From an uncultured Campylobacterales bacterium (GTDB taxonomy: Bacteria > Campylobacterota > Campylobacteria > Campylobacterales > Arcobacteraceae), in contig CANLWY010000003.1 in NCBI GenBank assembly GCA_947494995.1, positions 240,632 to 304,631 of the forward strand: a stretch of 64,000 bases of DNA, read 5' to 3'. Shown piece after piece: positions 59,016 through 64,000 of the stretch. Each line of letters begins with the position of its first letter. Positions within the stretch are counted from its first letter, which is position 1. A program made the position numbers and the translations under genes. The notes under the pieces were generated by a model. It had not been told where the DNA came from, made no database searches, and saw only the letters and a list, made by a program, of their open reading frames with translations.

Positions 59016-59030
59016 AATAAAAGGAAAAAG

Positions 59031-59351
59031 ATGAGTGATATTATTGAGAAAGGTGTTGACCTATTAAAAAAAGCAAATGTTTACTTTGATGGAAGAGTAA
59101 CAAGTAGAAATTATACTGATGCAAATGGTGTAATTAAATCTTTAGGAGTAATGCTTCCTGGAGAGTATACTTTTGGAACAAAAGCACCTGAAAAAATGGA
59201 AATTATTTCAGGAACTGTTGAAGTATTATTTGCAGGGATGGAAAGTAATTGGGAAACATTTAAAGGTGGAGATAGTTTTGAGGTTCCTGGAAACTCTAGT
59301 TTTGAAATCAAAGTAGAAGAAATAACAGATTATTGTTGTACATACTATTAA
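59031..59351 (+). CDS. ppnP: Pyrimidine/purine nucleoside phosphorylase PpnP
   Basis: Small cupin-fold phosphorylase (106 residues) that splits nucleosides to base and ribose-1-phosphate. The family pattern (formerly DUF1255) is clear: VYFDGRVTSRNY, SLGVMLPGEYTFGT, EKMEIISGTVEVL, GGDSFEVPGNSSFEIKV, DYCCTYY. AAAGGAAA precedes the ATG. Co-directional with hemL, 15 bp downstream. Confidence 0.93.
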   Translation: MSDIIEKGVDLLKKANVYFDGRVTSRNYTDANGVIKSLGVMLPGEYTFGTKAPEKMEIISGTVEVLFAGMESNWETFKGGDSFEVPGNSSFEIKVEEITDYCCTYY

Positions 59352-59363
59352 AATAGGATTATT

Positions 59364-59675
59364 ATGAAAAATAAAAAAGAAGAATTAACACCAAAGCATA
59401 GGGAAAAACTGCAAGCACTTGATAACTTATCTCTAGGTATATCAATTGTAGCTGCAATTGCTATTGGTTTTGGTATTGGTTATGGGCTTAAATCTTGGAC
59501 AGGATATGAATGGACTTTATGGCTTGGTATTTTTTGGGGTGTAGCTGCAGCTGGTCTTAATATTCAAAAAGCTTATAAAAGAGCACAGAAGACTTATGAG
59601 GGTATGGAAAATGACCCAAGATATGCACATAGAGCAAAACATGGAGATAAGTCTTATAACGACGATGACGAATAA
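59364..59675 (+). CDS. AtpZ/AtpI-like membrane protein
   Basis: The 103-residue protein has two membrane helices (ISIVAAIAIGFGIGYGL and WTLWLGIFWGVAAAGLNI) and a charged tail (HRAKHGDKSYNDDDE). It belongs to the AtpZ/AtpI family often encoded near F-type ATP synthase genes. Members are proposed to help c-ring assembly or magnesium uptake. No ATP synthase genes are near. Its stop overlaps the next gene start. Confidence 0.8.
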   Translation: MKNKKEELTPKHREKLQALDNLSLGISIVAAIAIGFGIGYGLKSWTGYEWTLWLGIFWGVAAAGLNIQKAYKRAQKTYEGMENDPRYAHRAKHGDKSYNDDDE

Positions 59676-60228
59676 AAATAGTATTATAGGATTTGCAAAG
59701 GTTTTTATTATTGTAAACCTTTGCTTAATTGCATATGCAGTATTTTTTTATGATAAAACTTGGCTTTTAAATACTCAGGTTGCATTTTTTGGTTCACTTT
59801 TTGTTACTATTGCATCTTTTCTTTCTTATAAAAGAAATGTGAATAGTAGACTATCAAACTATGATGCTTCAAAAGAGTTAAAAATAGATGATAGAGATAA
59901 GGTTGATGAAATAGACGACCCTTTTGATCTATATTCTCCTGAAGCAGAGCCAATTTCAGAAGAAGAGTTAACTCCTGAAAAAATAAAAGAGATTTTAAAA
60001 GAAGAAAAGTCTAAAGTAAAAAAGAACTCTTTAAAAAATACACTTTTTTCTGCGGGAGGATTTATCTCTATCTATAGAGTTTTAGGATATGGCTTTTTAA
60101 TTTTTGGTTTTTTTGCTTTAAATAATAATAAAATATTTTTAGCAGTACCATTTCTAGTAGGACTTACTGTTGTCCCTTTATCTGTCTTAATTGCGAAGTT
60201 TACTCTAAAATTAGAGGAAGGTCAATAG
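59665..60228 (+). CDS. Conserved membrane protein of the hemL cluster
   Basis: The frame is open further upstream inside the AtpZ-like gene, but the ATG at 59665, overlapping that gene's stop, gives a sensible 187-residue protein. It has two N-terminal membrane helices (VFIIVNLCLIAYAVFF, VAFFGSLFVTIASFLSY), an acidic middle (DRDKVDEIDDPFDLYSPEAEP) and two C-terminal helices. Family function is unknown. A similar membrane protein lies beside hemL in C. jejuni (Cj0852c), as far as I recall. Its end overlaps the convergent gene by 29 bp. Confidence 0.75.
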   Translation: MTNKNSIIGFAKVFIIVNLCLIAYAVFFYDKTWLLNTQVAFFGSLFVTIASFLSYKRNVNSRLSNYDASKELKIDDRDKVDEIDDPFDLYSPEAEPISEEELTPEKIKEILKEEKSKVKKNSLKNTLFSAGGFISIYRVLGYGFLIFGFFALNNNKIFLAVPFLVGLTVVPLSVLIAKFTLKLEEGQ

Positions 60229-60886
60229 TAATCTTATCTTCATCTCTTGTTACTATAAATGAAGCATCTTCATCTTTATAGCTAAAGTTATTAGTATTAC
60301 AAGAGATACTAGAAAAAACCTCTACACTAATGATAGAGTGTTTTTTCCCATCTATTTTTATATATTCACCAATTTTTAATATAACAGAAGTTGTTAGCAT
60401 CTCTGAAGTTTCAAATACATCATAAATAAGGTTTAGAACCTTTATAAATTCACTTGCATTTATCTTAAATTCTGGGATAGAAGGGTCATAGTTTTTAATA
60501 AATTTAGCTTTTGATTTAATCTTTTTAGCTGATATTGCTAAGTCAACTAAAGTAAAAATATTTGTAATATTTGTATTTTTAGTACTTAATTGAGAATCTT
60601 TTTTTACCATAGCACTTTTGTAAAGTTTCATATGAATTTCATCTTCATTTTCATATTTTACTGTTATTGCATAAAAAGTATAATTTTTAATAGTTAAATC
60701 AATATAAGTAGTATCTACACCAAAGGTTTGAGGTGCATGTTTTAAAGCTAAATCAAAAAGCTCTTTTTGCCGAATTCGACTCAGCAAAAATTGAGCTTCT
60801 TGGTTTGAATAAACTATCTTCCCTGAAGATGAGAAAGATATAATAGGATTTAAATCTAGCTCAACCCAATCTTCAAAGAAATTCAT
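60200..60886 (-). CDS. PAS-like protein downstream of rpoD, kinase-like but without visible catalytic motifs
   Basis: The 228-residue soluble protein begins WVELDLNPIISFSSSGKIVYSNQEAQFLL, a PAS start. A helical middle stands where a DHp domain would be, with no phosphorylatable His motif. It ends in a region (LPLILE after a beta hairpin) that could be a vestigial ATPase domain. No N- or G-box is seen. It lies 6 bp after the rpoD stop on the same strand and is probably co-transcribed. Its function is unknown. Confidence 0.65.
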   Translation of the reverse strand: MNFFEDWVELDLNPIISFSSSGKIVYSNQEAQFLLSRIRQKELFDLALKHAPQTFGVDTTYIDLTIKNYTFYAITVKYENEDEIHMKLYKSAMVKKDSQLSTKNTNITNIFTLVDLAISAKKIKSKAKFIKNYDPSIPEFKINASEFIKVLNLIYDVFETSEMLTTSVILKIGEYIKIDGKKHSIISVEVFSSISCNTNNFSYKDEDASFIVTRDEDKITIDLPLILE

Positions 60887-60892
60887 ATTCTA

Positions 60893-62743
60893 TTAACTCT
60901 CTACGTAGTTTTTAAGGTTCTTACCAACTTTAGGGTGTTTTAGTTTTTTAATAGCACTTGATTCGATTTGTCTTACTCTCTCTCTTGTAACTGAAAGCTC
61001 TTTCCCAATCTCTTCAAGTGTTCTATCACTTGCATCATCCATAAGTCCAAATCTCATTCTTACAACAGCTTGTTCTCTTTCGTTTAACTGCGCTAAAATT
61101 TGATCAATTTGACCTTGTAAGTCTTCTTTCATAATGTTATCAACTGGAGTTGGAGCTTTTTCATCAGGAACGAAGTCTCCAAATTTACCATCATCATCAG
61201 AACCAATTGGCGCTTCAAGTGATACAGGCTCTTTAGTAATCTTAATTACTTGTTTAACCTTGTCAACTGGAAGTCCTACTTCTTTTGCAATCTCATCCAC
61301 ATCTGGCTCTTTACCATTTTCTTGAATACCTTTTCTAATGATTTTATTGATTCTGTTAATCGTTTCAATCATGTGAATAGGAATTCTAATAGTTCTAGCT
61401 TGGTCTGCAATTGCTCTTGAAATTGCTTGTCTAATCCACCAAGTTGCATAAGTAGAGAATTTATATCCCTTCTTATACTCAAACTTATCAACGGCTTTCA
61501 TAAGACCAATATTCCCTTCTTGGATTAGGTCTAGGAATGGTAAACCTCTGTTTGTATATCTTTTTGCAATAGATACAACAAGTCTAAGGTTTGACTTAGC
61601 CATTCTTGTTTTAGCTTCATCAGTAATTCTTTTACCTCTTTTGATTTGCTCAAGAACATCTTTTAGTTCTTCTTCTTCTAAATCAAATCCACCCTTAGAT
61701 GCTTCTGCAGTTTGGAAAAGCTTTTTGATTTCCATATAAGTAGAAACCATAGTTGCTTCAGGAACCATAGATGTAATTTGTGCTTTTGATAAATTAACAA
61801 TATTATCTAAAATCTTTTGGTGATTTTTTAATAAAATATCATTAAATAAAGGCAGTTTATACTCTAATTTTTTTAATTCTGTTTCAAATCCAGTCTCTGA
61901 TTTAAGTGCAGTTTCCATTGCTTTTACAATTTCTGTAATAAGCTTAGAAGTAGGTCCTAAATCTAAAAGAGCCTCTTTTAAGATTCTCTTTTTAAATGCA
62001 ACTGCTAAATTAAATTGCATTAGGTCTGTTTCACTATCAGATTTTGCTTCTTCTTTAGCTTGGAATTTTAACCAATCTTTTTTTGCTTTTTCTAAAACTT
62101 TAAATGAAGCAATAATAGTTTCAGCTCTTTTATCAAGTTTTTTATTCTTTTTAGAGCCTTCTTCATCTTCTGAATCAGCAGAATCATCAACTTCTTCTGT
62201 ATCAGAATCATCAGAATCTTCATCATCAAAGTTTCTAAAAAGTTCTTTAACTTTTCTTTCTCTATTTACTAGAGGTTCTTTATACTCTAAAATAAAATCA
62301 ATTAAGTATGGTACATAACAGATTGCGTCAAGAATTACATCTTCACCCATCTCGATTTTTTTAGAGATCTCAATCTCTTCTTCTTTTGTAAGAAGTGGAA
62401 TTTGTCCCATTTCTCTTAGGTACATTCTAACAGGAGAATCAGATCTTGACCATTCTAAAAGCTCTTTACTTTTTAGAAGATCAAAAACATCATCATCATT
62501 CTCTTTCATTTTCTTTATTAAATCTTCTTTTTTCCGAGCCTCTTCAGCATTCATTCTTTTTGCTTGTTCTTGAGAACTAATTAACGTTACGTTATATAGT
62601 TGAACAAAAGCTAAAAGTTTTTTTACATTTGCAGCTGATGGAGCTTTTGGAAAGATTTTAATAAGTTTTTCAAATGTCAGTATTGAATCTTTATACTCTT
62701 TTACAGTAGTTTCAATATCTTTATTTAAATCTTTTGCGCTCAT
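60893..62743 (-). CDS. rpoD: Housekeeping RNA polymerase sigma factor RpoD (sigma-70)
   Basis: The 616-residue primary sigma factor has region 1.2 ([21 protein letters not shown]) and a long acidic non-conserved region ([17 protein letters not shown]). Region 2 follows ([42 protein letters not shown] and [14 protein letters not shown]). Region 3 comes next, then region 4 with the helix-turn-helix [20 protein letters not shown]. It recognises the -10 dominated promoters typical of this phylum, in line with the TATAAT boxes noted in this window. Confidence 0.97.
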   Translation of the reverse strand: MSAKDLNKDIETTVKEYKDSILTFEKLIKIFPKAPSAANVKKLLAFVQLYNVTLISSQEQAKRMNAEEARKKEDLIKKMKENDDDVFDLLKSKELLEWSRSDSPVRMYLREMGQIPLLTKEEEIEISKKIEMGEDVILDAICYVPYLIDFILEYKEPLVNRERKVKELFRNFDDEDSDDSDTEEVDDSADSEDEEGSKKNKKLDKRAETIIASFKVLEKAKKDWLKFQAKEEAKSDSETDLMQFNLAVAFKKRILKEALLDLGPTSKLITEIVKAMETALKSETGFETELKKLEYKLPLFNDILLKNHQKILDNIVNLSKAQITSMVPEATMVSTYMEIKKLFQTAEASKGGFDLEEEELKDVLEQIKRGKRITDEAKTRMAKSNLRLVVSIAKRYTNRGLPFLDLIQEGNIGLMKAVDKFEYKKGYKFSTYATWWIRQAISRAIADQARTIRIPIHMIETINRINKIIRKGIQENGKEPDVDEIAKEVGLPVDKVKQVIKITKEPVSLEAPIGSDDDGKFGDFVPDEKAPTPVDNIMKEDLQGQIDQILAQLNEREQAVVRMRFGLMDDASDRTLEEIGKELSVTRERVRQIESSAIKKLKHPKVGKNLKNYVES

Positions 62744-62780
62744 AAATGGATATTCCTCTTTGGTTAAAGATAAGTCTGAT

Positions 62781-62786
62781 ATTATA
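62781..62786 (-). promoter_or_regulatory. -10 box of rpoD
   Basis: On the reverse strand GGTATAATATC, with TATAAT 38 bp before the rpoD ATG, which itself follows AGAGGAA. No -35 consensus. Confidence 0.5.
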
Positions 62787-62923
62787 CCGAAACTAGTTGA
62801 AATAATTATTAATTATTTTACATTTAATCTGTTATTTTTAAAATTTTAGATAAAATGCCTAACTTTTAAAAACTTTTGATTACTTTTTTTTAATAAAAGT
62901 ATGACTAAATAAGGAAAAATAAT

Positions 62924-63421
62924 ATGAGTAAAATTACAGGGAAGGTTTGGAATTTTGGAGCGAATATTGACACTGATGTTATTATTGCTGCAAGATATTT
63001 AAATAGTTCAGATCCTGAACACTTAGCAAAATATGTTATGGAAGATGCAGATCCTGAATTTCCTAATAAACTTCAAAAGGGTGATATTATCGTTGCTGGC
63101 GAGAACTTTGGATGTGGTTCATCAAGAGAACATGCTCCAATTGCACTAAAAGCAGCAGGTGTTGCAGCAGTAGTTGCACCATCATTTGCAAGAATTTTTT
63201 ATAGAAATGCTTTTAATATGGGATTACCAATTTTTGAATTGCCTGAGTCTTTAGAAATCAAAGAAGGGGAAGAGATTTCAATTGATTTAGATGCAGGAGA
63301 GATAACTAATAATACAAGAGGGAAAAATTATAAATTTGTTCCAATCCCAGAGTTTATGCAAGAGCTTATTGCTACAGGTGGTTTAATTAACTATGCAAAA
63401 GCTGAAATGGGAGTTAACTAG
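62924..63421 (+). CDS. leuD: 3-isopropylmalate dehydratase small subunit
   Basis: Small subunit of the leucine-pathway isomerase that converts 2- to 3-isopropylmalate. The 165-residue protein is of the short archaeal/epsilon type: [37 protein letters not shown] (the substrate-binding loop) and [23 protein letters not shown] precedes the ATG. leuB follows 2 bp later. The large subunit gene leuC is not in the visible region. Confidence 0.95.
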   Translation: MSKITGKVWNFGANIDTDVIIAARYLNSSDPEHLAKYVMEDADPEFPNKLQKGDIIVAGENFGCGSSREHAPIALKAAGVAAVVAPSFARIFYRNAFNMGLPIFELPESLEIKEGEEISIDLDAGEITNNTRGKNYKFVPIPEFMQELIATGGLINYAKAEMGVN

Positions 63422-63423
63422 AA

Positions 63424-64000
63424 ATGAAAAAGTATAATATTTCAATTATTAAAGGTGATGGGATTGGTCCAGAGATTGTAGATGAAGCTATAAAAGTTTT
63501 AGATGCAGTTTCATACTCTTGTGGTTTCTCATTAGAGTATAAAGAGTACTTAATGGGTGGTATTGCCATTGATGTAACTGGTAAACCACTTCCAGAAGAG
63601 ACTATAACTGGTGTATTAGCTTCTGATGCTTGTCTATTTGGTGCAATTGGTGGAGAAAAATGGGATACTCTACCAAGAGAGCTTAGACCAGAAACAGGAC
63701 TTTTACAGTTTAGAGAAGCTATGGAAGTTTATGCAAACTTAAGACCAGCAATTATTTATGATGAACTAGTAAATGCATCAACTTTAAAACCTGAAATTAT
63801 TGAGGGTGTTGATATCATGATCGTAAGAGAGCTTATTGGAGGAATCTATTTTGGTAAGCCAAGAGCAAATGATGGTGAAAAAGCATATAATACTATGGTT
63901 TATACTAAGCCAGAAATTGTAAGAATAGGTAAACAAGCATTTGAACTTGCAATGAAAAGAGATAAAAGAGTTTGTTCTGTAGATAAGGCAAATGTACTTG
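63424..64000 (+). CDS. leuB: 3-isopropylmalate dehydrogenase, cut by the window edge
   Basis: NAD-dependent oxidative decarboxylase of leucine synthesis. The first 192 codons are visible and intact: ISIIKGDGIGPEIVDEA, FGAIGGEKWDTLP, LLQFREAMEVYANLRPA, and IVRELIGGIYFGKPR, the typical substrate loop. It reads off the right end with no stop. It is paired with leuD as an operon. Confidence 0.94.
   Translation, partial: MKKYNISIIKGDGIGPEIVDEAIKVLDAVSYSCGFSLEYKEYLMGGIAIDVTGKPLPEETITGVLASDACLFGAIGGEKWDTLPRELRPETGLLQFREAMEVYANLRPAIIYDELVNASTLKPEIIEGVDIMIVRELIGGIYFGKPRANDGEKAYNTMVYTKPEIVRIGKQAFELAMKRDKRVCSVDKANVL

Noticed and set aside
1..64000. tRNA, rRNA, tmRNA, CRISPR and intact IS elements
   Set aside because: Looked for but none seen; intergenic gaps are short, apart from two over 300 bp (9157-9728 and 47131-47449), neither of which shows RNA-gene-like structure.

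Overview
The window looks like a chromosomal segment of a member of the Campylobacterota close to Arcobacter. It is AT-rich throughout. The gene order pseudouridine synthase - flpA-like lipoprotein - trmB - ftsE - ftsX - envC-like gene matches the Campylobacter jejuni Cj1280c to Cj1275c block as I remember it. The epsilon-type DapD and the hemL / small membrane protein pairing point the same way. No rRNA, tRNA, CRISPR array or intact insertion sequence was seen.

Layout. (1) A DUF808 membrane protein gene runs off the left edge. (2) 1.2-6.4 kb is a hydrogenase maturation operon, hypB-C-D-E-X-A. It includes the rare CO-ligand gene hypX but has no hypF and no hydrogenase structural genes. (3) 6.4-9.6 kb is an accessory insert with two orphan membrane protein genes. 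It is closed by a second, diverged copy of the last 13 codons of hypA. (4) 9.7-14.4 kb is a Liv-type branched-chain amino acid ABC transporter (SBP, two permeases, two ATPases). (5) 14.5-30.1 kb is the most unusual block: a 7TMR-DISM histidine kinase and an OmpR-type regulator, then a five-gene run of exported proteins. These are a CARDB-like protein, an outer-membrane barrel, a 2681-residue repeat protein, a fibronectin-III protein and a lipoprotein. An 11-bp tandem repeat resembling an OmpR/PhoB site sits at the promoter of that run. (6) 30.2-35.9 kb holds a receiver-histidine kinase, a TerB-like protein, a ZapB/ZapA-like pair, a lone prepilin, priA and dapD. (7) 35.9-46.0 kb holds a diguanylate cyclase with a periplasmic CxxCH motif, the envC-ftsX-ftsE-trmB-flpA-rlu division and envelope block, and divergent rodA-speB. 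(8) 46.0-47.4 kb is a decayed hotspot with REP-like palindromes, an internally deleted HlyD gene and an antitoxin tail. (9) 47.4-57.5 kb holds a NapL-like WD40 protein, a CbrA-like transporter-kinase, a DUF3369/HD-GYP regulator, a CPA2 antiporter, a MetF-like reductase, an orphan TonB and a second GGDEF protein. (10) 57.7-64.0 kb holds hemL, ppnP, atpZ-like and membrane protein genes, rpoD, and leuD-leuB (cut by the right edge).

How it fits together. The window is rich in sensing: three histidine kinases, three receiver-containing regulators, two GGDEF proteins and one HD-GYP protein. The best candidate for an undescribed system is block 5, a two-component pair apparently driving a 13-kb operon of exported proteins built around a giant protein with seven ~145-residue repeats. 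The best evolutionary signal is the duplicated hypA 3' end, which marks an insertion or an allele replacement next to the hydrogenase maturation operon.
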